From positions 1 to 64,000 of the forward strand of contig JBGAUT010000028.1 in NCBI GenBank assembly GCA_044228505.1: DNA of 64,000 nucleotides. The letters run 5' to 3'. The position numbers were made by a program, and so were the translations under genes. How positions within the stretch are numbered: position 1 is the stretch's first letter; each line of letters begins with the position of its first letter. Under the pieces are notes generated by a model. That model saw only the letters and a list, made by a program, of their open reading frames with translations, searched no databases and had not been told where the DNA came from. The DNA is from JAEUKA01 sp044228505 (lineage in GTDB: Bacteria > Myxococcota_A > Polyangia > Palsa-1104 > JAEUJZ01). Shown here piece after piece: positions 42,036 to 54,263 of the stretch.

Positions 42036-43223
42036 CTAGTACATGAGGCCGATATCGGCGGCTTGCTTTTTGACGGTCTCTCGAACCTTGCCGTCGAAGC
42101 CGCCCTTGGCTGGGGCTGCGCTGTTTTTCAGGTAGGCGTCGCGTTTGGCGGCAAGACCGTTGATTTGGTTTAGTACCTCGTCACGGGCCTTGCGCTTGTC
42201 CTCGATGAAGCGGCTGCGCTCGGTGGCGCTCATGGCCTGCATCGGTTCGGGGAGAGCGCTCGGTGCCACGGCGTCCATGCGGATCTTGTTGTTTGCGACA
42301 TCGTCGAGGAGATCGCCGTCGCTCACCGCAGCCGCGTGGCCTCGGGTCTTTGCCAGACCGAACCAACCCGCTCGGGCCGCCTGCGCTTCGGCGGGGGCAT
42401 CGAGACTGTGCTCGGCCTTTTTGCGAATCATCGATCGTCGTTCCGCATCGCCGTAGGGGATCGCTGTTTCGGTGAGCGCTCGGTTGAGCCGTGCCATCTC
42501 CTCGTCATACGGAGTCCTCACATCCGCCATGCCGCCCGACTGATCGATCGTAGAAAAATCGCCGCCGGTCAGGTTGGCAATCTCGGTGAACGAGACGCGG
42601 GTGTCATCATCGCTGCCGCAGCGAACCGTGTTGATGCGGATTCCTCGGCTCTTGGCTTCGCGGGCAATTGCTCGGTGGTCGAGTCCGTCCTGATAGTCGC
42701 TGTGTGGCGGCGCATCTCCAACGAGATAGACCAGCTTGAGTGAGTTTTTGCTGGCCGACCAATTGCTGCGATAGACGGCTTCGTGGAGTGCTTTGGCGAC
42801 GTGCTCGGGGGTGTCGCCACCGCCGCCAGCCGAAAACGAGGTCAGGTTCTGATATACGCCATCGATGTCATCGGTCAGATCAAAAAACTTGGTGACGTAT
42901 TCATCGCCGACATCGCGATAGGCGACCAGTCCAACCCGCAGCTCGGGGGCGGGCTGACCTTGGGCGATGAAGCGAGCCATTTCCCAGATCTTCTTTTTGG
43001 CACCGCTGATAAGCGAGCTCATCGAGCCCGTCGTATCGAGTACAAACACCACATCGACCTGGGGGCGCTGCACCGGCTTGGGCGCAGTGACGAGCACTGG
43101 CTGCGGCTTTTCGATCGGCGCAGAGGCGTGGCGGGGCAGAGACACAGCGGCCCATAGCCCAAGGGCCGAGGCGCTGGCAACGAGAAGGTAGCTGAGGGTG
43201 GGTCGGATGCGCTCCATCGACAT
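42036..43223 (-). CDS. VWA-domain protein with N-terminal membrane anchor
   Basis: 395 residues. A signal/anchor helix lies at about 10-28. The VWA domain (about 55-230) has the intact MIDAS D-T-T-G-S-M-S and later G-G-G-G-D-T-P-E and D-A-P-P-H-S-D-Y. A basic helical tail follows. Such proteins bind divalent metal and partners outside the cytoplasm. The partner is unknown. The ATG at 43223 has TAGGAG five bases upstream and is preferred to the ATG at 43217. Confidence 0.78.
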   Translation of the reverse strand: MSMERIRPTLSYLLVASASALGLWAAVSLPRHASAPIEKPQPVLVTAPKPVQRPQVDVVFVLDTTGSMSSLISGAKKKIWEMARFIAQGQPAPELRVGLVAYRDVGDEYVTKFFDLTDDIDGVYQNLTSFSAGGGGDTPEHVAKALHEAVYRSNWSASKNSLKLVYLVGDAPPHSDYQDGLDHRAIAREAKSRGIRINTVRCGSDDDTRVSFTEIANLTGGDFSTIDQSGGMADVRTPYDEEMARLNRALTETAIPYGDAERRSMIRKKAEHSLDAPAEAQAARAGWFGLAKTRGHAAAVSDGDLLDDVANNKIRMDAVAPSALPEPMQAMSATERSRFIEDKRKARDEVLNQINGLAAKRDAYLKNSAAPAKGGFDGKVRETVKKQAADIGLMY

Positions 43224-43343
43224 TTGCTCCTAAAGCAGGCGGTATGCGCATAGAACGCGGCACAACGCGGACGGATCTAGCTTCTCACGACAGCAAGTCG
43301 TAAACCATGGATCCCGTCGGTGAAGGAGCGTGTGGATGCGAGC

Positions 43344-43565
43344 CTAAGACTCGGCGCGCTGTCGGTAGAAGCGAAGGAAGAAACCTAGAACCGGCGTGAG
43401 CAGCGTAATGATCGACAGGCCAAACAGAAGGAACGTGATGTCGACGCCAAGCGAGCTGGAGTTTGGATTTAGTCCCCAGCGGACCGCCAGGATCTTGCCG
43501 CGTAGGCGACGCTTCCCCGCGATGGGTGGGCGCGGCTCACGCGGCTGACAGTCTGGGTCGATCAC
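43344..43565 (-). CDS. Small membrane protein coupled to DctP
   Basis: 73 residues with one helix (I-T-F-L-L-F-G-L-S-I-I-T-L-L-T-P-V-L-G-F-F) near the C-terminus and a basic end. The GTG start at 43565 overlaps the stop of the DctP-like gene (GTGA), so the two are translated together. It may be a small accessory protein of the TRAP system. No family is recognised. Confidence 0.5.
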   Translation of the reverse strand: MIDPDCQPREPRPPIAGKRRLRGKILAVRWGLNPNSSSLGVDITFLLFGLSIITLLTPVLGFFLRFYRQRAES

Positions 43566-44596
43566 TTGGCGTCCGAGCACTCGCGAAGGGCTTTGCGGGC
43601 GTCATCGAAGGCCTGCGCGGGAACCACCGTGCCGCGCACGAACTGATAGACATCCTCCATCGCCTTTTGCCACGCGCCAGGATCCGCCGACTGCACGACC
43701 GTGACGCCTTGGCTTTTTAGCTTGGCGATCGAGTCGTCTTCCATCTTGCGGACGTCCTGATCAATTTTGGCGCTGGCCTCGCGGAACACGGCGAGCAGCT
43801 TGGGCCGCAGGTCCGCCGGGATCTTGTCCCAGATGTCCTTGTTCACCACCGTAACACCGGTGAGAGAGGAGTACGGCATGTCGAGCATGAACTTGGCCTT
43901 GCTGTGCATGTTGCCCGCGAGCACCAGCACCGGCGGATAGCACAGCGCGTCGATCTTGCCGGTTTGGAGAGACGGAACCAGGTCCGCACTGCTCAGCACG
44001 ACCGGCTTAAAACCTGCCTTTTCCCATGCCTTGGTGCTGTCGGGATCGCCTTCCCACGCGAACATCTTGGCCTTCCTCATGTCGTCCAGCGTTGGGCGCG
44101 CAACCGTCGAAAAGAATCGGGTGAAGCCGATCTCACCCCAGGCCAAGACCACCACTGCGGGCAGCTTCTTGCTCTTGTCCGGACCTCGGTATGGGTCGGC
44201 GAGCAGCGCTTCGAGCTTGGGGGTCATCTTGCCCAGCATGCAGCGGTACTGTTCACGGTTTTTCGCAAACAGCGGCAGATCGAGCGCCTGCGGATCGGGG
44301 GAAATCACATGAAGACCAACCGTGCTGACACCAACCGCTTGCAGCGTGTTGTTGTTCATCTTCTTGATCATGTCGCCTTCGTCACCCATGGTGCCGCCAG
44401 CGAAGATCTTCAGCTCGACCTTGCCGCCGCTGATTTCGGTCCACTTTTGCGCAGCCTCTTTGAGGCGCGTTTCCCAAGTGGAACCAACCGGGGCGCGGGT
44501 GGCGAGCTTGATGACGACTTTGTCTTGTGCGAGCGCCGGGGACGTCGCAGCCAAGCACACAGCGGAAAGAAGGGTGAGCAGGCCTTGTTTCTTCAT
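43562..44596 (-). CDS. TRAP transporter substrate-binding protein (DctP family)
   Basis: 344 residues. The signal peptide ends at A-L-A-Q (about 23). The periplasmic-binding fold of DctP-type TRAP receptors is seen in I-K-L-A-T-R-A-P-V-G-S-T-W, G-G-T-M-G-D-E-G-D-M and A-D-L-V-P-S-L-Q-T-G-K-I-D-A. Family members bind carboxylates and similar organic acids. The ATG at 44596 has AAGGA six bases upstream. It belongs to the TRAP locus with TatT and the fused DctQM permease (43.3-47.9 kb). The ligand is unknown. Confidence 0.87.
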   Translation of the reverse strand: MKKQGLLTLLSAVCLAATSPALAQDKVVIKLATRAPVGSTWETRLKEAAQKWTEISGGKVELKIFAGGTMGDEGDMIKKMNNNTLQAVGVSTVGLHVISPDPQALDLPLFAKNREQYRCMLGKMTPKLEALLADPYRGPDKSKKLPAVVVLAWGEIGFTRFFSTVARPTLDDMRKAKMFAWEGDPDSTKAWEKAGFKPVVLSSADLVPSLQTGKIDALCYPPVLVLAGNMHSKAKFMLDMPYSSLTGVTVVNKDIWDKIPADLRPKLLAVFREASAKIDQDVRKMEDDSIAKLKSQGVTVVQSADPGAWQKAMEDVYQFVRGTVVPAQAFDDARKALRECSDAK

Positions 44597-44732
44597 GGAC
44601 ATTCCTTGAGGGAGCTGGCGCCAAGTCTGTGGAGCCACGCTTCTATTACAACAGAAGTTTAGGGTCTATCGGATAGGACGAAGAACGCCGAGAAACATTT
44701 TGGTGGCGGAACCGTTCGGACCGCTGACTCCA

Positions 44733-45692
44733 TTATTCGGCGAACAGATCGGAGAGCTTGGATAGGAGCCAGCGCGCTCGTTCTTGCGCGATGATGTTGC
44801 CGAGACGCTGCTTTTTCCAGCTTGGCTCCTCGGAGTAGACGTCGGTGGCGACCACCTGCTCGAGCAGTTTTACGAACTCGGCTTTCTTCTGCTGCGCTTG
44901 GAGTACGCCTTCGGCATACGACACGATCGAGCCGAGCTTGCGGGCCCCGTTTTGCTTTTGCGCGATGTCGAGGTGTTTTTTCGCAGCCGCCGGACCACCG
45001 CCCTGATCTTCGGACCGCGACGAGTCATAGGACACGAAGAACTCGTGGAGGGAGCCTTCATCGAAGCTCTCGTCTAGCTCCAGCGCTCGTTCCATGAGCA
45101 CTCCGACCATTGGAAAGTCCCCAAACAGCGTGGGGTCGTCCTTGGCGGTGCTGATTGCCAGCGCCCATCCCGCACCCGCCCAATACAAAAGCGGCACGTC
45201 CGCTTTGCCCACTTTCGTCAGCGCAGCCTTGGCTTCCGCCGAATTGCCGGACAACAGCGCTTTGCGAAAGCCCGGATAGCTGATGTCGAGCCCATCGAGC
45301 GCATAGTTACGACCCCGCAGGTACAGCCGACGGGCTCGCAGCCACTCCAGCTTGGCCTGACCGATGTTCTTATCTGCGGTGCGGTCGGCGTCTTGATTCA
45401 CAAACGCATACGCAAACTGCACAAAGCCGCTCGATAACGCCAAGCGAATCGGACGATGGGTTGGCAGGCTCTCGGCGAGCGTTTCCATCGTCTTTAGACC
45501 AAACGGTGCTGCTTGCCGAACCAGGGCCGGGTCGTCCTCTGTTCCGTAACCACCACCTGTCGAGGACAACGCATCGGCTGTCGCTTTTAAGGCATAGCCG
45601 CGAATGGAACAACCGCTCGACAGAAGGACCAACAGACCTGGAATGATCACCGAGCCCAACCAGCGACGACATCCCCCTAACAGCACTTGCAT
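44733..45692 (-). CDS. TRAP transporter TatT-component-type lipoprotein
   Basis: 319 residues. The lipobox is L-L-S-S-G-C. The helical body, with repeated Ala/Leu helices such as D-V-P-L-L-Y-W-A-G-A-G-W-A-L-A, is typical of TatT, a TPR-like lipoprotein associated with some TRAP transporters and known to form ligand-channelling oligomers with the receptor. A GTG at 45728 is an alternative start. It precedes the DctP gene on the same strand and is divergent from the permease. Confidence 0.8.
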   Translation of the reverse strand: MQVLLGGCRRWLGSVIIPGLLVLLSSGCSIRGYALKATADALSSTGGGYGTEDDPALVRQAAPFGLKTMETLAESLPTHRPIRLALSSGFVQFAYAFVNQDADRTADKNIGQAKLEWLRARRLYLRGRNYALDGLDISYPGFRKALLSGNSAEAKAALTKVGKADVPLLYWAGAGWALAISTAKDDPTLFGDFPMVGVLMERALELDESFDEGSLHEFFVSYDSSRSEDQGGGPAAAKKHLDIAQKQNGARKLGSIVSYAEGVLQAQQKKAEFVKLLEQVVATDVYSEEPSWKKQRLGNIIAQERARWLLSKLSDLFAE

Positions 45693-45769
45693 GAATGGTT
45701 GCCTTTGGTTCCCAAAACGTGACGGCACTGTACCATACGTTCTCTATTGGTATACTGCTTTCACTTCCT

Positions 45770-47911
45770 ATGGTCGATCCCTCGCCTGAAAGCTTAGCAG
45801 CCTCGCCATCTTCTCTTGATTCCAGCGGGCCGCCCGGCGGGCCGAAGGAAGCGGAGGTCGCCGAAGAAAGCCCTCACTTTGTGGAGGGAACCGGCGAAGC
45901 ACCTCCCCCAGGAACCCGTCTCGAGACAGTTTTCATCTGTTTCCTGTCATTGGCGATCGTGCTGTTGCCAGTGCTGTCGAGCCTTCGCAGCTTGGCCGAT
46001 ATGTTGCGCGAGTCGGCGCGGATGCCATGGCTGACTCACTCGTTCGGCTTTGTGTTGCATAAGTTGGTGCCGACGGAGCTAGCGTGGGCGTCGATTTACG
46101 TTCAGAACGGCACGGTCTGGATCGGCTTTCTTGGGGCGCTGCTCGCGGTGGCGGGTGGCAAACATCTGGGACTGTCGACGACAGGCTTTATGCCTCGGGG
46201 ACCGCTGCGGAGTGCTGCCGAGGGCTTTTGTTCGACGGTGTTTGTGCTTGTCACGCTGGTCCTTACCTATGCCGCTGCGCGCATGGTGGCGGTCGAACGA
46301 GCCAATGGTGACAACGACTTGTTACCGGGCGGCGTTCACAAGTGGTTCGTCCAGATCATCATCCCGGTGGTGTTTGGGCTGATGGCACCTCGGGCGGCGT
46401 GGCGGGCACTCGATCCCAATGCTGTGTCAGGACATGGCGCGCCAGACTCGGAGCCGCACCCACCGATGAGTCCACGGCGACAGAAGCTGCGCTGGGTGGT
46501 GTGTGGGGTGGTCTTTGTGCTGGCGGTGGCGATGTTTGTGATCGGCTTTGGGCACGACAACTCGCCCAAGCTGCAAGGCGTGGTGGGTCGGGTGGACAAG
46601 CTGGTTGGCTTGGTGAAGTGGCTTGGCATCGCATCGACGGGCATCGGCTTCTTTTTGGGTCTGCCGGTGTTCGTCGTGATGGCGGGTCTGGCCATGACGC
46701 TGTTCTTTTCAGCCGGTACCCCGATAGCAGCCCTGCCACTAGAGACGCTGCGGCTGGTCGCCAATCCATCGCTCCCGGCGATTCCGCTGCTCACGATCGC
46801 GGGCTATGTGCTGGCTTCGGGTCGGTCTTCCCACCGCTTGGTGCGCGCCTACAAGAGCGTGCTCGGCTGGATTCCCGGTGGCATGGCGATCATGGTGGTC
46901 ATCGTCTGCGCCGTCTTCACGACGTTTACTGGGGCTTCGGGCGTCACCATCCTCGCGCTGGGGGGGCTGGTCTACCCGATGCTGGTCCGTGACGGGTATC
47001 CCAAGGGTTTTTCGCTCGGCATGGTCACTGCCGCAGGTAGCTTGGGTCTGCTCTTTCCGCCGAGCTTGCCGGTGATCCTGTATTCGGTCGCGGCCAGCGC
47101 GCCGGGCTCCGTGGCCCCGGTGGCGGTCGATCAGCTCTTCATCGGAGGCTTTTTGCCGGGTCTGAGCTTGGTGGTGCTGGTATCGCTCTACGGCATGTAC
47201 CAGGGTCACAGGTCCAATGCGCCGCGCCAGGCCTTCGTTTGGAAAGAAGCGCGTTCCGCGATCTGGGCGGCCAAGTGGGACATCGTGGTGCCGATTGTGG
47301 TCATGGGCTCGTTTCTGTCCGGTGTGGCCACCATCGTCGAGTCGGCCGCGATTGGTGCAGCCTATGCCTTGATCATTGAGCTGGTGGTCTTTCGCGACAT
47401 GCATCCGATTCGCGAGCTACCGGCGGCGCTGCTCCATGCGGCGACCCTGGTGGGTGCGGTCGTGGTGCTACTCGGTGTGGCGCTTGGACTGACCAACTAC
47501 CTGGTCGAAGCCGAGGTACCGACCAAGCTGGTCGAGTGGGTGCAGCATCACATCCATTCGCGCTGGGTGTTCCTGCTGGTGTTAAACATTGGCCTGCTCA
47601 TCCTCGGGAGCGTGCTGGAGATCTACTCGGCGATTGTGGTGCTGGTACCGCTCGTGGCCCCGCTCGGCGTGGCGTTCGACGTAAACCCGGTTCACCTCGG
47701 CGTGATCTTCCTGTGCAACCTGGAGCTTGGCTTCCTGTGTCCACCGATGGGCCTGAACTTGTTTCTATCGGCGACTCGGTTCCACAAGCCGCTGCCGTAT
47801 CTGTATCGCGAGGCGATGCCGTTCCTTGGGATCATGACCATCGGCGTACTGTTTGTGACCTACGTGCCCAGCGTCACCCTGTGGCTGTTGCGGGTGCTTG
47901 GGAAGGCCTAG
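45770..47911 (+). CDS. TRAP transporter fused DctQ-DctM permease
   Basis: 713 residues with about sixteen to seventeen membrane segments. The first half (about 45-250) is a DctQ-like small subunit; the rest is the DctM large permease, with F-T-G-A-S-G-V-T-I, the G-S-L-G-L-L-F-P-P-S-L-P segment and L-E-L-G-F-L-C-P-P-M-G. The long fusion spares a separate DctQ gene. It drives uptake of the ligand captured by the DctP protein, using a cation gradient. The start at 45770 lies 77 bases from the divergent TatT start, so the shared region carries both promoters. Confidence 0.88.
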   Translation: MVDPSPESLAASPSSLDSSGPPGGPKEAEVAEESPHFVEGTGEAPPPGTRLETVFICFLSLAIVLLPVLSSLRSLADMLRESARMPWLTHSFGFVLHKLVPTELAWASIYVQNGTVWIGFLGALLAVAGGKHLGLSTTGFMPRGPLRSAAEGFCSTVFVLVTLVLTYAAARMVAVERANGDNDLLPGGVHKWFVQIIIPVVFGLMAPRAAWRALDPNAVSGHGAPDSEPHPPMSPRRQKLRWVVCGVVFVLAVAMFVIGFGHDNSPKLQGVVGRVDKLVGLVKWLGIASTGIGFFLGLPVFVVMAGLAMTLFFSAGTPIAALPLETLRLVANPSLPAIPLLTIAGYVLASGRSSHRLVRAYKSVLGWIPGGMAIMVVIVCAVFTTFTGASGVTILALGGLVYPMLVRDGYPKGFSLGMVTAAGSLGLLFPPSLPVILYSVAASAPGSVAPVAVDQLFIGGFLPGLSLVVLVSLYGMYQGHRSNAPRQAFVWKEARSAIWAAKWDIVVPIVVMGSFLSGVATIVESAAIGAAYALIIELVVFRDMHPIRELPAALLHAATLVGAVVVLLGVALGLTNYLVEAEVPTKLVEWVQHHIHSRWVFLLVLNIGLLILGSVLEIYSAIVVLVPLVAPLGVAFDVNPVHLGVIFLCNLELGFLCPPMGLNLFLSATRFHKPLPYLYREAMPFLGIMTIGVLFVTYVPSVTLWLLRVLGKA

Positions 47912-47917
47912 CCGCTG

Positions 47918-48994
47918 ATGCTGCTGGCGTTGAGTAGCCTCCTTGGAGCAACGGGCGGTATTCCCTCCTTTAATCGGTTGTTATGCCGGGCTGCGGCCGA
48001 GTTTGCGGCGGAGCACGGGCGACAGTTGCATGTGGTGGCGCTGACCGACCCGCTCAACGCCGAGCCGGGCTTTGTTGGGACGCTTGCGCATCGGCCCGGT
48101 CAGCCGCCGAGCTATACGGCTTGCGTGGGCGACCGGCCCCGGTTTGCGCGCTCGGTGCTTGGCCACCTCGGACGTGGGCGGTTGGTGGTGATGGGGCACG
48201 TGAACTTGTCGCCACTCGGGGTGCCGTTCGGGCGGTTTGGGGTGATCGCGCATGGCACCGATGTGTGGACGCGGCTGCCCACCCTGCGCAGGCTTGCGCT
48301 CCAGCAGGCCACGGTGGCGGCAGGGGTCAGCGAGCACACGCTCCAGCAGCTCTGTCAGGTGCAGGGCGTGCTGGTCGGGCACTGCCAGCGGCTCGTGAAC
48401 GCGCTGGATGAAACGAACTTGGCCGACAGTGCGGCGACGCCATCCACGGCGGTGCAAGCGAGTCCGCGACTGCGGGTGGTGAGCATCACCCGGCTGCACC
48501 CGAGCGAGCCCAAGGGCATCGATCTGGTGATCCGAAGCCTGCCGAGTCTGCCGCAGGTCGATTACGAGATCATCGGCGAAGGCGAGGCGACTCCGGCGCT
48601 GCGGGCCCTGGCCGACAAGCTGCACGTGTCCGACCGGGTGCAGTTCCTCGGGCGACTGTCGGAAGCGGACAAGCATGCCGCGCTCGCTCGCTGTCACGCG
48701 CTGGTGCTGCCCTCGAGCAACGAAGGCTTCGGGATCGTCTACCTAGAAGCGATGGCCCACCACAAGCCGTGTCTGGCCGCTCGGGTCGGCGGCGCGCCGG
48801 AAGTGGTACTCAATGAAGAAACCGGGCTGGTGGTTTCGCCCACCTGGGAGGCGGTACGGGATGGACTGGCTCGGCTGACCGACCCGGCGCTGCGAAAGAG
48901 GCTGGGGGAGGCGGGTTATCGGCGGCTGTGGTCGCGCTACACCTATCCCGAGTTCGCCCGGTACGCCCATCAGATGTTTGCGCGACTGACCTGA
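47918..48994 (+). CDS. Glycosyltransferase family 4
   Basis: 358 residues with the two-domain GT-B layout. The C-terminal donor domain shows V-V-S-I-T-R-L-H-P-S-E-P-K-G (about 188-201), I-I-G-E-G-E-A-T, the E-x7-E type motif S-N-E-G-F-G-I-V-Y-L-E-A-M-A and G-G-A-P-E-V-V. An NDP-sugar is transferred to an unknown acceptor, perhaps of an envelope polysaccharide. It begins 6 bases after the TRAP permease. That proximity may be only transcriptional. Confidence 0.83.
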   Translation: MLLALSSLLGATGGIPSFNRLLCRAAAEFAAEHGRQLHVVALTDPLNAEPGFVGTLAHRPGQPPSYTACVGDRPRFARSVLGHLGRGRLVVMGHVNLSPLGVPFGRFGVIAHGTDVWTRLPTLRRLALQQATVAAGVSEHTLQQLCQVQGVLVGHCQRLVNALDETNLADSAATPSTAVQASPRLRVVSITRLHPSEPKGIDLVIRSLPSLPQVDYEIIGEGEATPALRALADKLHVSDRVQFLGRLSEADKHAALARCHALVLPSSNEGFGIVYLEAMAHHKPCLAARVGGAPEVVLNEETGLVVSPTWEAVRDGLARLTDPALRKRLGEAGYRRLWSRYTYPEFARYAHQMFARLT

Positions 48995-49017
48995 TCTCGC
49001 GCTCCCACGGACCCAAG

Positions 49018-49158
49018 AGGGCCCCCAACCAAGGCGATGTGGTGATCGAAGGCCCTAAGCAGGGCCCCCAACCAAGGCGATGTGGTGATCGAAGGCCCTA
49101 AGCAGGGCCCCCAACCAAGGCGATGTGGTGATCAAAGGCCCTAAGCAGGGCCCCAACC
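49018..49158. repeat. 43-bp tandem repeat (3.3 copies) with hairpins
   Basis: Three near-identical 43-bp units (49018, 49061, 49104) and a partial fourth. Across each junction GGCCCT-AAGC-AGGGCC forms a 6-bp stem and 4-base loop. It lies between two plus-strand genes. It could be a repeated transcription end signal or an RNA-processing element. Confidence 0.75.
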
Positions 49159-49207
49159 GCTTTTCGTCGGTGCTGTTAGGGGTCGGGTTTGCTAGGGTGG
49201 GCATAGA

Positions 49208-50452
49208 GTGGCAAGCGTGGTGACGAGTCAGCTTCGGCGTGCGATGTGGGCGGTGGGGCTGTCGCTGGCACTGCATGGCGTGCCGGCGATCGTGCTGTCG
49301 TCGCTCTCGCTTCTGGATCGGCTGCTGCCACCACCGCCGGTGACCTGGGAGATCGTGCCCGCCAAGCGGAAGGCACCGCCTTCGCTGCTTGTGCCGCCGC
49401 CAGCGCCGCCAGCACCGGTGACGCCCAAGGACAGCGAGCCTTCGCACCGGGCCGAGCGTCCTCGTGCTTCTGAACCGGGCGGACGGATTGGCAAGCCCGC
49501 CGAGCCCAAGACGCCCGCGCTGCGCAGCCTCCATGGGGTGGGGCCGGAGTCGATGGAGCAGGACTTGGGGCTGCGGCTGCTGCTGCGACTGCCGGAGGTG
49601 GCCCGCTCACCCCATCGCCAGGCGGTGGCGGGACTCCTGGGGGCGTTTCCGGACTCGCGGCTGCTCGTGGCGGGCAGCAGTGTCGCCTCGGGGGACGCAC
49701 TGGCAGAGGCGCTGTTTCAGTCGGCAGAGGTGCTGGTGATTGCCACGACCGATCCCTCGGGACAGCGGCGCAGTCAGACCGCGCTTATTGCCGTGGGTCG
49801 CAAGCTGCGGTCGCTGTACGAGCAGCTCACCTTGCGACGGGTGCCGACCTGGGACGATCGAGAGCTATTGTTCGATGGGACCGACCTGCTCGCGTTTCTG
49901 CCACGTCCGGTGGTGCCGCCGGTTCCTCCCGCAGGTGATTCCACGAGCGCTGATGCTGGAGTACCGCCGTCACCGCCGAGCCTGGTCGAGCAGCTTCCCG
50001 CCTTGCGGCGCTCATTGCCCAAGGGAGGGCCGCCGCTGTCTGCCGAGATCTTTAACGTCCAAAAGCGGCTGCGGCTGCGCGGAGGACTGCCGACGCCGAC
50101 GCTGGTGCAGTTGTCCTTGTCTGCCGATCTCGACCCGCAGGTGCAGGGGCGACTGGTGCTCAGTTCCCCCGAAGAAGCGGCCCAGCTTCGAGAGGCACTG
50201 CTTGGGATTGGCGACAAGCTGCGGGGCGACTGGCGCTTCAAGCTGATGGGAATCTCGACCGTCCTCGATCACCTTCAGTTTGTGGTCAAAGGCAGTGAGC
50301 TACTCGTCACCGGGTTTGTGACGGGCGCGACGCTGCATTCGCTGCTGGGACTTGGGGCCGGGGCGCTTCAGATCATTCCATCGGGAGCGCCACCGCCGCC
50401 GCCGGATCTACTGTCCCCACCGGTTGCCGATGCCGGTGCAGACGCTCAGTGA
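49208..50452 (+). CDS. Pro-rich single-pass membrane protein of unknown function
   Basis: 414 residues. One N-terminal membrane helix (about 14-32) is followed by a Pro/Ala-rich stretch (40-80, with P-P-P-A-P-P-A-P) and then a structured Leu-rich part (about 115-390) with no recognised domain. The short GTG start at 49208 has no clear ribosome site, and a second GTG lies a few codons later. The layout (helix, Pro-rich spacer, periplasmic domain) recalls TonB-like or envelope-spanning proteins. No function is assigned. Confidence 0.55.
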   Translation: MASVVTSQLRRAMWAVGLSLALHGVPAIVLSSLSLLDRLLPPPPVTWEIVPAKRKAPPSLLVPPPAPPAPVTPKDSEPSHRAERPRASEPGGRIGKPAEPKTPALRSLHGVGPESMEQDLGLRLLLRLPEVARSPHRQAVAGLLGAFPDSRLLVAGSSVASGDALAEALFQSAEVLVIATTDPSGQRRSQTALIAVGRKLRSLYEQLTLRRVPTWDDRELLFDGTDLLAFLPRPVVPPVPPAGDSTSADAGVPPSPPSLVEQLPALRRSLPKGGPPLSAEIFNVQKRLRLRGGLPTPTLVQLSLSADLDPQVQGRLVLSSPEEAAQLREALLGIGDKLRGDWRFKLMGISTVLDHLQFVVKGSELLVTGFVTGATLHSLLGLGAGALQIIPSGAPPPPPDLLSPPVADAGADAQ

Positions 50453-50474
50453 GCGGGTCGAGCGCGGATCTTGC

Positions 50475-51104
50475 CTATCCAGTCACCAGCGCGGCCCGTG
50501 GATCGGCCTGCCACTCTGTTAGGGTCGGTGCGCTGCGATCCTTGTCGGCGAGGAGTGGTCCGCTCGCGGTGATCTCCTTGTACAGCGCTCGCAGGGACGG
50601 ATCACAGAGCGACCAGTCGAGATCGGGGGCGAGCGGCGAGATGCCTGCTTCGGCCGCCGGATTCCACGCTGCGGTGCAGAAGTATTCAATCACCGTCTCT
50701 TCGGGCAGGAGCGTGCCGTGTGCAAATCCGGGCGGGATCCAGATCCACTCGGCGTAGTCACGGTCGCGCAGAGCGGGCAGGTCGTAGCCGATGATCTGGC
50801 CAAATGTTGCGGAGCCGGGCCGGATATCGAGCGCAAAGTCGACGAGTCGTCCGTGGAGGGCCCGCACCAGCTTGCCCATCTTGGGTTGCCACTGGAAGTG
50901 CAGGCCGCGCAGGGTGCCGCGCTTCGAAAAGGCCTCGTTGCACTGCACAAATGGCAGCGGGATCGCCTGCGCCAGCTCGGGATGGCTGGCAAAGTCGGAC
51001 GCTCGAAAGTGCTCGCTGAAGTAACCACGCTCGTCACAAAAGCGAGCAAAACGCACGACTTTGACGTCGGCAATCGCCAGTGGGGTGCAAGACAGGATCT
51101 TCAT
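50475..51104 (-). CDS. rfbC: dTDP-4-dehydrorhamnose 3,5-epimerase
   Basis: 209 residues. RmlC-type cupin with R-G-Y-F-S-E, N-E-A-F-S-K-R-G-T-L-R-G-L-H-F-Q and the later G-F-A-H-G. The His of R-G-L-H-F (catalytic base) is present. It makes dTDP-4-keto-L-rhamnose for envelope sugars. The other rml genes are not in the window. It starts 12 bases after the uvrA stop on the same strand. Some family members epimerise only one position, so the exact product is open. Confidence 0.87.
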   Translation of the reverse strand: MKILSCTPLAIADVKVVRFARFCDERGYFSEHFRASDFASHPELAQAIPLPFVQCNEAFSKRGTLRGLHFQWQPKMGKLVRALHGRLVDFALDIRPGSATFGQIIGYDLPALRDRDYAEWIWIPPGFAHGTLLPEETVIEYFCTAAWNPAAEAGISPLAPDLDWSLCDPSLRALYKEITASGPLLADKDRSAPTLTEWQADPRAALVTG

Positions 51105-51116
51105 CGCGGCATCGTC

Positions 51117-54026
<2,910 letters not shown>

Positions 54027-54263
54027 GCGTTTGCCTTGCCTGCCGCTAGAGCGAGCCCCGCTGTGCTGGCGGTGACGGATCTGCGCACATAGCAGGCTTG
54101 GTCATAACATGAGCGCAGCTTTTGCCACAACCTCTGACATGTGGTGATTTTGCGATTTGCCCGAGACTTCGTGTCCCGCTTGTCGGGGACGCGGGCATTT
54201 TGACGGTGCTTAAGTGGGCTTATGGTTTTGCTTGGCCAAGCCGGTCCGGGTATGGTGCCGGGC

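Noticed and set aside
54027..54221. SOS box upstream of uvrA
   Set aside because: No LexA-type dyad could be recognised by eye in the upstream region.
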